A DNA stretch of 64,000 nucleotides from Thysanoteuthis rhombus (GCA_963457665.1 OY735222.1:43930043-43994042); one strand, 5' to 3'; positions 1 through 11,349 are shown, numbered from the stretch's first letter. Numbers and translations: made by a program. Notes: generated from the letters alone by a model not told the origin.

Positions 1-480
1 CATACTCGGTATTGTAGATAAGTTTGCATTGACAAAAATTTTCTGATAATGTGTGCAGTGGAGGTGAGAGTCATTTTATGAATTTCATAAATGTTGGGCT
101 CTCCATGTATACGGTCGACAAGTTCACTGGTCCCTTTTTGGAGTGATCCAAGGGCTCCAACAACAATCAGTTTTATTTTAGTTTTGAGTTGCCAATTCTA
201 CTGAGTTCTATTTTTAAGTCGTTATGTTTTGAGAGTTTCTCGAATTCTTTGAGATAATGTTTTTATCCGCTGGGAATGTCATATCTAATAGGAGGTACTC
301 TTTTCTTTTAAAATACTTCACTATATATCTGGCCTGTTTGTGTTTATAGTTCTATCAGTATATATTGTGAAGTCCCATAATATGGTCACATCTTTTGCCT
401 CTCTGACTGGTTCAGGCCAGTGTTCGCACCAGTCCTTAGCGAATAGGGCGTGATAATGTTTGGAGATGTTAAAGGCTAAC
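1..480 (-). pseudogene. LINE ORF C-terminus, restriction-like-endonuclease type (decayed)
   Basis: Minus-strand translation gives a recognisable end of a non-LTR retrotransposon ORF in pieces. About 250-430 reads VTILWDFTIYTDRTI then NTNRPDI, and about 100-170 reads VVGALGSLQK. It then runs to the window edge with a helical tail containing TAHIIRKFLS. The WDF..Q/YTD..I...RPDI block followed by a VVGALG block matches the C-terminal region of LINEs that I recall as carrying a PD-(D/E)XK restriction-like endonuclease; this is family knowledge, not a search. Frameshifts and stops separate the blocks, so it is dead. The same family occurs at about 35.3-37.1 kb (minus) and 37.8-38.5 kb (plus). Confidence 0.6.
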
Positions 481-599
481 GCACGAAAAACCTGCTCTCT
501 TGAGTCCTATGAGTTACGACAAAAGTTTGGAATGTATATCTCTTGCCACTCTTGAGTTATTCTAACACAGAAGTACGGACAAATATTTGGTGAATTGAA

Positions 600-740
600 G
601 TAATTGTAAAATTTTACGTAAGTGTGAACGCTATGAGACACAAAATGAGAGACCAATTTAGCATGAATTTATATTCTAGAATCGCCCACTAAAAGTCTAG
701 TGGCTGATTCTCAAAAACTAAATTGTTCTGGGATCCTACT
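600..740 (-). repeat. Family B interspersed repeat, short fragment
   Basis: The phrase 'gaccaatttagcatgaattta' followed by a 'cccactaaaag' block matches the middle of family B copies at 11.7-12.1 kb and 58.6-58.9 kb. Only the core is preserved. Confidence 0.35.
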
Positions 741-984
741 AATAATCAAATTTGGTCCCAATAGTTCTCATCTTTCTTGATTTTGCAATCACAGGTGGAC
801 ATCTGGTGAATTATAGTGAAACTAGATGATACCTTTGAAAAAAAATCTCAGGGATATATTGGAATTTCTATGAAAGATTTTTTAAAGAAGAAAAATGGTG
901 AATATGTTTTTATTGGAGGATTCCATAGCTTCAAATGGTGAGTGGAGGTATTTCAATCAACAAAACTTTTACCCCTGAGTAGAA

Positions 985-1490
985 AGGCCCAGTGTCACAG
1001 ATAAAAAGCAAAAAAGTCTTCTCGATATACATGTATATTAACTCAGCACGAGTTGGTATCAGACCAGCTATACTGGGATATCCGATGAAAATTAAACACA
1101 CTAACAACGGCCACCAAGATCAGCTTTCCGATCCTTGCTATACGATGTACATCCTTCTCTTTTTTCATATTATTATTCAGCATAGTTTTGAATCAATATT
1201 GTTAAATTCAATGAGGATTGAACCCATTACTAACTGCTAGCAAGATTAGCTCGTTGATCATTGCTGCATGACCTGCATCCCGATCCCTCTTTTCATATTG
1301 TCTATCAACATATGATTTTCATATCAGACCATCAATTGTGTGAGATCTTATTAAGATCAAACCCTCTAATAACGGCCGACAGATTTAGCTTGCTGATCTT
1401 CACTCTTCAACGCGTGTCCTGATCCATATGTTTCCATGTGATCTACTTGTTAATCCTGGTGGGAAAAGTTCACATATATATAGGTTATGG
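985..1490. repeat. Family C repeat: three diverged ~130-bp tandem units
   Basis: Three related segments begin near 1081, 1210 and 1342. Each has the order: (g)atgaggattgaac-like start, 'taacaacggcc', 'cagcaagttcagct', 'gatcattgct', then 'gatcc'. The whole block, including its left flank with 'agctatactggga', recurs at 21,935-22,440 in the same orientation. On the minus strand each unit contains a GTTCAATCC-like string resembling a pol-III B box, so the unit may be tRNA-related. No protein coding is seen; the short frame at 992-1240 is incidental. Confidence 0.6.
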
Positions 1491-1699
1491 CAGGGAGATA
1501 CTTGATTCGTTCACTGGCAAGAGTGCATATTTTGGAACAACAGATAGGAATCAATATTCTAATCCTACCCATCAGTGTAAGAGTCAAAAGTTATGACCAG
1601 TGAACTAAGAAAATCAGACTTTACTTTATTTGAGAAGGAGATTTGTAAAACTCTGCTCTGGTGCATTGCTATTTCAATGGAAAGTCTATCTTTCATTTT

Positions 1700-2040
1700 T
1701 AATCATTGAATGCTATAAGTCGTGATTCCCAGCGTTTGTTTGACATCCCTGCAACATAGCCCGCCCATTGTCATTTGAGTTTTCCGATAGATTCTATTAT
1801 ATCCCTTGCCTATTATACAACGCCCTGTCTTATCTGTCGATGTGATGTTAAGTATCGTTCTCCTCTGTGCACGTTGCATGGTTCTTAGTTTTAGAACTAG
1901 ACCTTTGCTTGGGTCTCATGTCTCAGCTCCGTATGTGATCAGCAGTGAGACTCATTGGTTATAAACCCTCCTTTCAGGGACTATTCGGATCGTCTTATCT
2001 TCTTCTACACCTCCAATGTGCCGGAGCAGAAACAAAAGTA
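1700..2040 (-). pseudogene. LINE ORF2 C-terminal fragment, (TGA)n-tailed family (decayed)
   Basis: Minus-strand translation contains LRTMQRAQRRTILNIT, the counterpart of the clearer plus-strand copy at 24.8-25.3 kb (RSMQRAYGRIMLNLT). The nucleotide order 'gcccattgtcatttgag', 'gtgcacgttgcatggttctta' and 'tcagctccgtatgtga' is shared with copies at 25.5, 28.7, 33.3 and 38.9 kb. In this family the region lies downstream of the RT domain and ends the ORF. This copy is frameshifted. Confidence 0.6.
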
Positions 2041-2059
2041 GCAAATTTAAGGACCAAAC

Positions 2060-3140
2060 GCTTGATGCTATCAATTCCGATTTAGTAAACCTGCACTTGC
2101 TCCATCTACATATAATACTATATTTTAACTTTTTTGGACGGATAGGTATCTATGGGTTGCAAGATTAACCGGTTCTCACCGTCAATTGGGGATATTGCTT
2201 AACGCAGTAATTAATGGAATCGTATTATCCAGGTGACACCTATACGACACATGGATACGCAAGTATTTGAAACTGAAGTCATAGTTGCTGCACTAACATC
2301 AAAACAAAAACAAAAGTAATATTGCTAGAATTTTTTTTATTGAATTATGGTCGCCTGGAATTATTTCACTTTCCGAATATCCTACAGCGCCCTTAGGAGC
2401 TCATCACGGCACCCTGGCGAGCTGCGACAGACATTTTGGGGATCATTGATCTAATTGATGTTATCGATGTGAATAAAAAGAAATTGATCTTCATTTATGA
2501 ATATTTATAAAACGGGCACTCAGCAAATTTTACGCTATTGAACATCCGACACAAAAGTCCGGAGGAAATTCAATTTTTGCCGATGGTGACTGCCAATCGA
2601 CAAGAGAATAATCGTAATTGACCTCCACCGACGAGGCTGGCGAAGTATATATGATTAATTATTGGCATAGATTATTGTTAATTTGATAACATGTGGAATG
2701 CCTGACAACATTGGAAGTCTTGTTAAAACAAATGATGTGTTTATTTCGACGTTTCGTCCATTTCTGAACTTTCTCGAGGCAAGTGGGGGAAAAAGAAATG
2801 GTTGTTTATTCTTTTGTTTTTTTGTGTTTTTTTTCAGGCAACATTTGAATTGTGGTCGGATAATGTTTATGGAGGACAGGAGTTTGTGAAACAGTCGGGC
2901 GCTCATTGCGTTGCCCAGATGCTAATAGGGATATAAGTTGATAAGAGTGGGTTCGGAAACGTTGATACGATGAAATGGTGTGCAGGTGATTACGGAAATT
3001 TGATTTTCGTTTTTATACATCAAATGATCAAATTTTGGAGCATTTTGCCGATTTACTTAATATGAAGCTTACGCTTTCTGGGTAATTTCTCGGTGTCATT
3101 TTTCCAATATCAACAATATTTAGTAAATGATATATACATT
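2060..3140. other. Unassigned intergenic sequence
   Basis: No convincing coding region, RNA gene or repeat copy was recognised. A slightly G+C-richer patch near 2,385-2,440 ('gagctcatcacggcacc' and following) looks like decayed transposon sequence but could not be matched elsewhere in the window. Confidence 0.3.
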
Positions 3141-3144
3141 TATA

Positions 3145-3416
<272 letters not shown>

Positions 3417-3739
3417 AACTCTATATCCCTCTGCCTACCCATCCATCCGTGTGTCCATACAATATTTCGATGAATTCCAATAAAGTTTGGCGCATTGAGC
3501 TTTGGGCTAAAGCAGAAGTAATCAGATTTTTGGTTGGATCCAGGTATTTATTTTCAATTGAGTTAGTATAAGGGATTGGCTAAGATACGCGCTCTTGGTG
3601 AGCTTTTTAAGTATCATTTTATCTGTGATCAACAATTGTGATTAAAAACATTGAGAAGTAACATTATAAACAGGATTCGAAAATCAAGACTCGCATTTTA
3701 CGATCATTAACTGAGTTGAGCTGGCATAAAGCTATTGCA

Positions 3740-3820
3740 TTAAGGCATTCTGTGGGAATCGAACTCACGACTAAAACAAATATGTTTTCAAGTGTGGTGA
3801 CCGTTGCTTTGGCTTTTTGT
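3740..3820 (-). repeat. tRNA-like SINE fragment
   Basis: On the minus strand the segment reads 'gccaaagcaacggtcac', then 'gtcgtgagttcgattccc' and 'acagaatgcc'. GAGTTCGATTCCC is a near-perfect pol-III B box at the T-arm position. The 5' half does not fold as a full tRNA by eye. A tRNA-derived SINE head is more likely than a functional tRNA. Confidence 0.45.
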
Positions 3821-3849
3821 CGATAGGATATCTGCATCTGACTGAGAGA

Positions 3850-3851
<2 letters not shown>

Positions 3852-3940
<89 letters not shown>

Positions 3941-4490
3941 GCTTCTTTTTCTTTCCCTATCTCTTTATCTCTGCCTTTGCCTCTCTATTTCTCTCTTGTT
4001 TCTTTTCTCTCCCCCCTCTCTCTCTCTCTTTCTCTCTCTTTATCTCTCTCTTCCTTTCCTTTTCTCTTCATTTATCTTTTTCTCCCTCTCTGCCTCCTTT
4101 TATTTTTCTCTCCCTCTTTCTTTATAACTCCGTCCCACTTCTCTCTCTCTTGTTTTCCTTCTATCTATTTTCCTCTCCAATTCCTTTTTCTTTTCTCTCA
4201 GTCTCATTCATCTCTCCACCTCTGCTCATCTTTTTCTCTCTCCCATTCTTTTCTCCTTCACTTTCTCTCTCTCCCTCCGTTTTCCTCTGTATTATCTTTC
4301 TCTTCATATATCTTCCCCCCTCTCTCTCTCTCTCTTTCTTATTCTCCTTATCTTCCTCTCTCTCTTTATCCTTCTCTGTTTTCTCTCCCCCTTTATTCAT
4401 TTCTCACTCTTTTCTCTCTCTCTCTCTCTCTTTCTGTCATTCTATTATTCTCTTTCTGTCTATCTCTCTTAATCTTTCTTTCTCCCTCAA
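3852..4490. repeat. (TC)n microsatellite grading into a 640-bp polypyrimidine tract
   Basis: Pure (TC)n at about 3,853-3,937 runs into almost uninterrupted C/T sequence to about 4,490. It gives Ser/Leu/Phe-rich frames on plus and Lys/Glu/Arg-rich frames on minus, which are artefacts of composition. The strand asymmetry could favour triplex (H-DNA) formation; that is inference. Confidence 0.9.
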
Positions 4491-4814
4491 CGTGTTAACA
4501 GAAAAATCAAATCGATAATCTGACAAAGAAAGAAATTTCCGAATTGTGATATTTATAATATACGCCTCCATTGTTTTCATAAAAAAATATTTCCGATCGA
4601 AAATATCCCCACGTAGCTTGGGAAGCAAGTACTAGCCAAAGAGAGAGTACAAAACAGTCGCTATTCAGCATAATACAGGCAAATCGATTTTCGATATTAC
4701 TACAAAAATAAAACCCAACTCTAGCATACTGAGAATATTAAAAAAGATAAGAAAATAATTATGACCGTGTGCTCAATACTATGCCCATGCACACACGTGT
4801 AGGTGAATGTATTT

Positions 4815-5165
4815 GATTGTTTGAAGACCCAAAGAATGCCAGCGCCACGTATATTGAATCTATGCAGCAAAAAAAAAACGGGTGCACTGGGCAGGCCTCG
4901 TATCGAGAGTGGAAGACTATTGCCTTCGAGAGATCCGACTGTTTGATGAGCTGTCCTCCAGAATCTGGAACAGATGGATGCCCCCCAAAAAAGATACCAG
5001 GTTACTCTTGGGAAAAAAAAGTTTCTCATCTCTTGCAGAAACGGCCATCACAAATGGGAAATAGGGACTCCCAACAGGCAGACATTACGCCAAAAGGTTT
5101 CCCTGGTAACTTCCCTTACTGAATCCAACCAAAGCTAAGGAGGGAATTCAGTGGCATGACATGAG
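4815..5165 (+). pseudogene. LINE ORF2 C-terminal fragment (decayed)
   Basis: Pieces in different plus frames read HWAGLVSRVEDYCL, then KRYQVTLGKK, GHHKWEIGTPNRQTLRQKV and TSLTESNQ. This resembles the end of Jockey/CR1/L1-like LINE ORF2 proteins (GHV.RM.D.RLP, K.RYKD.LKK, ..W..LA.NR..WR..V), recalled from family knowledge. An A run (4,869-4,878), frameshifts and stops show it is dead. A related fragment lies at 60.7-61.2 kb. A (TA)n tract follows at 5,237-5,270. Confidence 0.55.
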
Positions 5166-5230
5166 GTTTTTTCCAGTCTCCAAGTCTTCACCAGCGTATC
5201 ATGGACTTAAGATCGAAGATTTTGGAGTGA

Positions 5231-5236
<6 letters not shown>

Positions 5237-5270
<34 letters not shown>
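5237..5270. repeat. (TA)n microsatellite at the end of a SINE
   Basis: Uninterrupted TA repeat abutting the 3' end of SINE family A copy 1. Confidence 0.95.
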
Positions 5271-5274
<4 letters not shown>

Positions 5275-5590
5275 GATGATAATTAAATAATTGTGGCATC
5301 CACAGACAGCTGTTTCGTTGTATTACAATTCTTCAGTGTGGCTATAGACTATCCATTATCCCATCCTGTACCATGAGATAGGATCGAAAACTTCGCTTCT
5401 TACATCTGCCCTACGCAGAATTGGACGTTCAGTAAGGTTGAATTTGAGCGATATATTCACCCATACATAATTCCCCTTCACCAGAGTGCTCTATTCCTAA
5501 GTAGGAAGAGCATTGCATAAGCTTGTAATGAACGTTACCTCACTTAAAGAGTGCTCAACCCTGAATAAAGGAGCGTTAATTATTATAATA
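5271..5590 (-). mobile_element. SINE family A, copy 1 (tRNA-derived)
   Basis: In minus orientation the element starts with an 'aacgctcctttattcagggtt' lead and holds a tRNA-like segment whose B box reads GTTTTCGATCC. It ends with a conserved 'ctatagccacactgaag ... caacgaaacagctgtctgtgg' body. The 3' end runs into 'attatcatcataa' then (TA)n. The B box is better kept in copy 3 (AGGTTTCAATCCTGCC). The element is non-coding and would be mobilised by a LINE. It is followed directly by copy 2 in the same orientation. Confidence 0.75.
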
Positions 5591-6120
5591 ATTAAATAAT
5601 TGTGTCATCCACAGACACCTCTTTCGTTGTGTTACAACTCTCTAGTGTAGCTATAGACTATCCATTATACCATACTGCACCCTTTTTCTGGCCTACTGAG
5701 GCTGTGTGCTACAATGCACATTGGGAACCTTCGGGTTCCCTTTCTATTACTGGGAATATAGCATTCCGGTACAGCACTGTTCCATTGCACTTCACGTCTG
5801 GCTCATTTCGTGGCAGAGTTTACTTTGGGTTCTTAGCAAAGCCACGTCGGCTGGAGCCATTTTTGGACGGATGGCTCCTATTTTCCCCACGTTAAGCCTC
5901 GACCTTTTGTCACATTTTGCTGTGCTAGGAGAGTGAATGAACACACCATCCAGTACCATGAGGTAAGATCGAAACCTTTGCTTCAGAGCCAGAGGCTGGC
6001 ATTTTACCTCTGCCTTATGCAGAACTCGGCAGTCAGTAAGGTTGAATTCAAGCGATATATTCGCCCACACATAATCCCCCATCCATCATAGTGCTCTATT
6101 CATAAATTGGAAGAAGGCAC
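5591..6120 (-). mobile_element. SINE family A, copy 2, with ~270-bp extra internal segment
   Basis: This shares both ends with copy 1 ('gtgtcatccacagaca', 'ctatagactatccatta', 'gttgaattcaagcgatatat', 'gtgctctattcata'). About 5,683-5,955 carries an additional segment absent from copies 1, 3, 4 and 5. The insert is less A+T-rich and contains two strong perfect hairpins (5,723-5,740 and 5,853-5,878). It may be a nested insertion or the remnant of a longer ancestral form. The open frames across it (for example 5,602-5,895) match no protein I know. Confidence 0.7.
5723..5740. other. Perfect hairpin with a UUCG tetraloop
   Basis: GGGAACCTTCGGGTTCCC is a 7-bp perfect stem closed by C(UUCG)G, one of the most stable RNA tetraloops. 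It lies inside the extra segment of SINE A copy 2. The sequence is self-complementary around the loop, so an RNA from either strand would form a stem, but only the plus-strand reading gives UUCG. Confidence 0.8.
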
Positions 6121-6754
6121 TATGAAACAATTCAGTCAACAGCCATTGCGACCCGAACGTAGTACAGCCTTTTGATAAGAAGCAATGATGTATGGAATCT
6201 TGGAAGAACAAGCTCGAAACTTCAAGGTATTAAGAAAGGGAGACAGGACAAAGATCTATAAAATTTTTCAGAATTTGGACCAAAGATCTGAATGAAAAAA
6301 CGAAATAGAGATATTGTAATCTGAAAGCACTCAAATAGGGCTGAACTCTGCTAACGCCATTGTCAGGGAGTATTGAGTATGGATCCACCATCAAAATTCT
6401 CCAGCAGCCTATTGTCAACACTTCCACAAAATTCCATTGGAAATCACTGTGATATCATGTGGACAGACATGAAATTTTGGCGATATTATGTGGTTTGGAC
6501 ATGTAACGACGACGTAGCGGAGGTAATTGTGCATGAATCTGGCAAAATATTCAATAATTTCTTCCACGAAATTTCATTGAAAATCATAGAGAACTTTCGG
6601 GGGATAACGAGTGGATAGACAGATGAGAAGACGGAAGGATAACCAATATTTGAGGTGAAATTAGACGAAAAAAAACAAATTTTTTTCTCGGGACATAAGG
6701 AGTGAATTATTAAATTCACAGACCCAAGCTTGGTGCAGTTTGAACTCTTGATAC

Positions 6755-6810
6755 GTAGATATATATATATAGATAGATAGATTGATAGATAGATAGATAG
6801 ATAGATAGAG
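6755..6810. repeat. (TA)n/(GATA)n microsatellite
   Basis: A short TA run followed by about ten GATA units, one of them altered to GATT. Confidence 0.9.
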
Positions 6811-6924
6811 CTACTTAGAAACTGAAGAACACAAGTTGAAAATTTTTGTGACGGGGTTGCTAAAACATTGGCTGATAACTCACAAATGCATAAATGATCA
6901 GAGGCACATACTCACAATCATGCG

Positions 6925-7065
6925 TGAACACACTCACATACATACATATGCACACATGTGTGTGTGTGGTGTGTGTGTGTGTGGTGAGTGTGTGTGGTAT
7001 GTGTACGTGTGTGTGTGTGTGTGCATTCAAGTATATATATATATATATGGATAGATAGATATGAA
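6925..7065. repeat. Compound (CA)n/(TG)n/(TA)n/(GATA)n microsatellite
   Basis: Short 'cacaca', long interrupted 'tgtgtg', then 'tatata' and 'gatagata' tracts in succession. Short open frames here are repeat translations. Confidence 0.9.
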
Positions 7066-7239
7066 GGTGGATAAATAAGCCAGTAGTAATTGGCTGAATT
7101 TTCATCCTTTGAAGTTTTTCTAAGGGCTTGGATGAAACGAAATGGCATATTTGATTAAAACCTCAAGGACTTCTGAGAATGATGGAGGAAATTCTGGAAG
7201 AGACTTAATGGAAATGTAATTCATGAATAGACGAGTAGT

Positions 7240-7740
7240 CGGCCATATGTAAAAAATTGCATTTAGGATATTTTCGAGTCCCCCCGCGTTTCGAAGCAAT
7301 CAAATATTCGACATTGCAATCAATGATCGAAAAAGAAAAAACGTAGCGTCAAATTTCGAAGTCAGGGAAAAAAAATTCCATCGAAAGATTAATATGGTCA
7401 GATTAAATTCTATTGATGACATTACTGACATTTTCCACTGGAAAACATCTAAAATAAATTTCTAAAAAAGAACATTTAGGAACATTCTGAAGAATCTAGA
7501 TGTTATTGATACAAAGAGAAAAAAATCCAAAATCTTTTTTTCCAAAAATTTTTTTTTTTTTTTAAATATTTTTAGAAAGAGTATAGTGGAGTACTGGTAC
7601 CAATTTTCGATATGGCTAGGAGCTCTGGACCACGAAAACAAAAATATGCACGTATAAAACGTGGAGAACCCCCCCCCCCGCTGATTTTGGTTGGCAAGGT
7701 TGTTCAATCACCTGATGTGATCAGAATATGAGGGGTTTTT
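7240..7740. repeat. Family D interspersed repeat, copy 1
   Basis: Shares ordered blocks with 37,150-37,650: 'gtcaaatttcgaagtca', 'aatatggtcaga', 'ttttccactggaaaac', 'atctaaaat', 'gaatctagatg', 'gtggagtactggtaccaattttc' and 'atatggctagga'. Poly-T and poly-C runs (about 7,545-7,565 and 7,671-7,679) interrupt it. No coding potential. A small piece also occurs at about 34,145-34,210. Confidence 0.6.
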
Positions 7741-7879
7741 TCTCCAACAAATTATCTTACCGTTCTGGCTTTTTCTATGAAGTTTCTTTGATCAATGAGA
7801 GAACATCATAAAGTGAAAATACAGATAAAAGTTCATCTAATAATTGTCAGACTACGGATTTATTGATGCATCCTTGTAT

Positions 7880-8085
7880 ATCAAGATCGTCATAAACTGT
7901 TATAAGTCCACTGCTGGACAAATGCCTTTCCCATCTCCTTTGATCACGACCTTGATTGTGCTAACCTCTGCCATGCCTTACCAGCAAATCTTCCAATTTC
8001 AGCTCTCCATCTTCTGCCTAGGCTCTTCTTACTTGGTTTATTGTCTCATCGGTCGACTTTTTGCTCTGATATAATTATATTTCTT
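7880..8085 (-). pseudogene. LINE ORF2 extreme C-terminus (decayed)
   Basis: Minus strand, one continuous frame: GRRWRAEIGRFAG, then KAWQRLAQSRS, a stop (TGA), then SKEMGKAFVQQWT and a terminal stop. This closely resembles the recalled C-terminal signature of widespread arthropod/mollusc LINEs (RW.DEI..FAG..W.RLAQDR..WK.MGEAFVQQWT). The internal stop falls where Trp is expected (TGG to TGA). No upstream RT domain is visible, so the copy is 5' truncated. Confidence 0.7.
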
Positions 8086-8089
8086 GATG

Positions 8090-8760
8090 AATATTCAGCC
8101 AATCTCCATTTTTGTCATGTGGTAGTTCAATTATTTCTTTAAGAGGCAGTTCAGTACTTAGGAGCCCCGAAAATGGAATCGTTGGACCAAGTTCAAACTC
8201 CGACGGAATTTTTTTCTCCGTTCTTATTTCATGTGCTTTCAATCCTTATACCTTCGAACCTTCTCGAGATTTGTCAGTTGGGGAAAAATGTTTTAAGGTT
8301 TAAGAGGGTGGGTATTTACATTGTAACTGCAATGCTGGACGGGACACTCGATTTCCATCTTTCATAGAAAATCTGCCGATGAGAATTCATATTTCTGTCA
8401 GTGCTTATACCATTTTGGCAGGATTTTTTTCTTGGAAGGATCTGATCTTAAATCGATAATCGAACATGTTTTTCGAACTAAACCCCTAACTTTAACCTCA
8501 ACCGAGACAGGACGATAAGACATGAGCGGTATGTAGATACGATGGTCCGCTTTCACGTGCGAACTACTTATGACGAAAGTCAGCATTTGAATTTTCAGTT
8601 TGGAGAAAGATGAATTTTTAAAGGTTTAGGAGGGGCTATGTGGATCTCTTCAAGGGTGCACGTGGGAGCATGCCCCAAAAGTGTGGGCTGGTTTGACTAG
8701 GTAGTGCACGAGTGCAACCCTCCTATTTAATTTCATCAAATCTCTTTTAAAATGTCATTT
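8090..8760. other. Unassigned sequence with a repeated 'ttttaaaggttta' motif
   Basis: No gene recognised. 'tgttttaaggtttaagagggtggg' near 8,290 is echoed by 'tttttaaaggtttaggaggggc' near 8,615, suggesting a diverged ~330-bp duplication or two ends of one element. Confidence 0.3.
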
Positions 8761-8762
8761 GC

Positions 8763-8766
<4 letters not shown>

Positions 8767-8816
<50 letters not shown>

Positions 8817-8960
8817 GTGAGTGTGTGTATGCGTGTGTTTGTGTGTGTGTCTGTGTGTGTGTGTGTAGAGAGAGGGGGGGAGAAAGAGAAACAAGAGATA
8901 GACAGAGAAAGACAGAGACAGACGGACAGACAGACAGACAGACAGAGATTGCAAAAGAAG
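8767..8960. repeat. Compound (TA)n-(GT)n-(GA)n-(GACA)n microsatellite
   Basis: TA at about 8,767-8,812, GT-rich to about 8,866, GA-rich to about 8,915, then GACA units to about 8,947. These produce low-complexity frames on both strands. Confidence 0.95.
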
Positions 8961-9007
8961 GGAAAGAATACAGATCGCCAGCCAGGTAACAGTGAAAAAA
9001 GGCACGA

Positions 9008-9150
9008 CTGCTACTATCATCATCACCATAATCATCAGTATTATTATTACTATTATTATCATTATTGTTATTACATTATTACTACTACTACTACCAATAC
9101 TACTACTGTTATTGCTACCATCATCAGAGGTATCAATAGTGATGATGATG
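9008..9150. repeat. Trinucleotide-rich (ATC/ATT/ACT)n tract
   Basis: Runs of atc, att, act and gat trinucleotides, with a short (GAT)n at about 9,140-9,150. The encoded His/Tyr/Thr run is compositional. Confidence 0.85.
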
Positions 9151-9174
9151 TTACATCGGTGTTGATATTCTAAA

Positions 9175-10500
9175 ATATCCCTTCGACCATCTGCCCATCA
9201 ATATACATTAGTAGTTGGCCGGTTTCTTTCGCTAATAAGCCAACACCCCAGCAGCGGATCTTGACGCATCGGTGGGAGCCCGAATTGTAAGATGGAGGCT
9301 CTGGCACAGCTTTTGATTGCTACATAATTTCTCCTTGCCAAAACTGACTACCTCTATAAACACAATCGTCAATAACAGAATAAAAGTCTTTGATTGATCA
9401 TTCCAAACAATTATCGATCGTTTTCAACCCTTTTATCTGCCCAAGTCCTTCAGGGTACTCAGCTGAATGCACTTTCTAAGATGCCGGCCAATATAGAAAC
9501 ACCACACATACGTAACCGGAGGTAATTTTACTTTTTCAAATATATGGAAGCCTGAATCAGTAAAAATATGGAGATTTATACAGACAGGCAATTTCCGTTA
9601 AAACTGATTGGTTTTATAGTTTCTGCACGCATGGACGTCCGTTGTCAATTTTCCAAGGCGGGGATACCAAATTATATTCTTGGTGTGTGTGTGTGGAGGG
9701 AAGCTATATTCCCAGGTAGGAACAGAAATATACATTTCCAAGCGGATGCAAAAGGATATATTACGAATATATCGTAGTGGTCACATTTGTTACCAGCGAA
9801 GAAGATGCTGCACTCGCCGCCATTTGTAGTGTAAGTAAGTTCCTAACACTGTGTGATACCGATGTCAGATGGTACACTTGATCGTTTACTGAGACGCATG
9901 ACCTGCACCCTGGTCGACACGATAGGTGAGCAGCATTGGATAATGATACAATCTTTTTTTTTTTTTTTTGTACGGGAAAATTAGGTTTAGTTAAAATAAA
10001 CCAATCGTACTGCACCTTCATCCTTTATTGACTATAAGGTACTTTCAACCCCCCACCATTTTTGATTGTAAGACCTGATTCAGGGGGAAGGGATACAAAT
10101 GCCCCGTTTGATGACGACCCTCCCCCATGGGATGCCTTTGCCTGCAACTATGGTTTGTTGATAGTAGGCGAGATCTGACTCTTCGCAATCACGCAGGTGA
10201 TGAGTTAAAAATACTATTTAAAGAGAAATTACAAGACGCAACTGAAATTTTGTTTTCAGGGAAAAGTTTAAAAGACTTCAATTAGGTATGAATACAAAAG
10301 AAGCGGAAAACTTGCGCGCACAAATTGATTATTACAGGTGCAAAGAACGAAATTAGATTACGATCGGCTCGTTAGTGGATGAAATGATATCTTTTTATCT
10401 GGAAGATGCTTATACGTACATACTTACATACAGTCGGATAGATGAGCAAAAAGACTAACACATTCATGGATTGACAGGTATACGAAAAGATAGGCACACA
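9175..10500. other. Unassigned intergenic sequence
   Basis: No gene or RNA recognised. It holds a poly-T run at about 9,953-9,969. The short frames at 9,568-9,777 and 9,761-10,021 show no family resemblance. Confidence 0.3.
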
Positions 10501-10524
10501 ACAAACAAGGACTAACAATGTGCT

Positions 10525-10525
10525 T

Positions 10526-10581
<56 letters not shown>

Positions 10582-10796
10582 TGGACAGACAGAGATTGAC
10601 AGCATAGAGAAATACATATGAACATACAACGATAGATGTATATATAGATATGGACAGACTGATATTGACGGCATAGAGAAAAAAATAGAACATACAACGA
10701 TAGATAGATTTGACAGACAGCCAGATAGATAGATAGATAGATACGGACAGTCTACGATTGACAGCATGAACAAATACATATGACCATTCAGCGACT

Positions 10797-10848
<52 letters not shown>

Positions 10849-10901
10849 CAGACAGTCTCCGATTGACAGCATGGAGAGATACATATGACCATTCAGTGAT
10901 T

Positions 10902-10953
<52 letters not shown>

Positions 10954-11006
10954 CGGAAGGTCTGAGATTGACAGCATGGAGAAATACATATGACCATTCA
11001 GCGACT

Positions 11007-11046
<40 letters not shown>

Positions 11047-11095
11047 CGGACAGTCTACGATTGACAGCATGGAGAGATACATATGACCATTCAGT

Positions 11096-11126
<31 letters not shown>

Positions 11127-11127
11127 C
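10525..11127. repeat. Structured (GATA)n minisatellite with six conserved spacer blocks
   Basis: Runs of GATA alternate with a conserved ~50-bp block: 'tacggacagtctacgattga', 'cagcatggagaaatacatat', 'gaccattcagcgactgatag'. Blocks start near 10,580, 10,648, 10,741, 10,846, 10,951 and 11,043. The last four are very similar and the first two more diverged, so each unit is about 70-105 bp, varying by GATA number. Overlapping long minus-strand frames (about 10,372-11,221, Leu/Ser/Ile/Tyr repeats) are translations of this array. Confidence 0.9.
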
Positions 11128-11259
11128 TATGTAAGGAAATCAAGCCAAACTGTAATAAATAGATTGAGAGAAGATCAATGTCAGAAAAGCAAGACCGAAG
11201 CAAACTGAAATAGATATACAAGCACCTTCACCACAAAACCAATGCACATGCACACATAC

Positions 11260-11261
<2 letters not shown>

Positions 11262-11349
<88 letters not shown>

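Noticed and set aside
3817-4518. 233-codon frame rich in Ser/Leu/Phe
   Set aside because: Translation of (TC)n and a polypyrimidine tract; overlapping frames are open in other phases for the same reason.
10372-11221. 236- and 265-codon minus-strand frames with regular ~35-residue repeats
   Set aside because: Regularity comes from the GATA minisatellite (GATA has no stop on the minus strand in these phases). Both overlapping frames are open.
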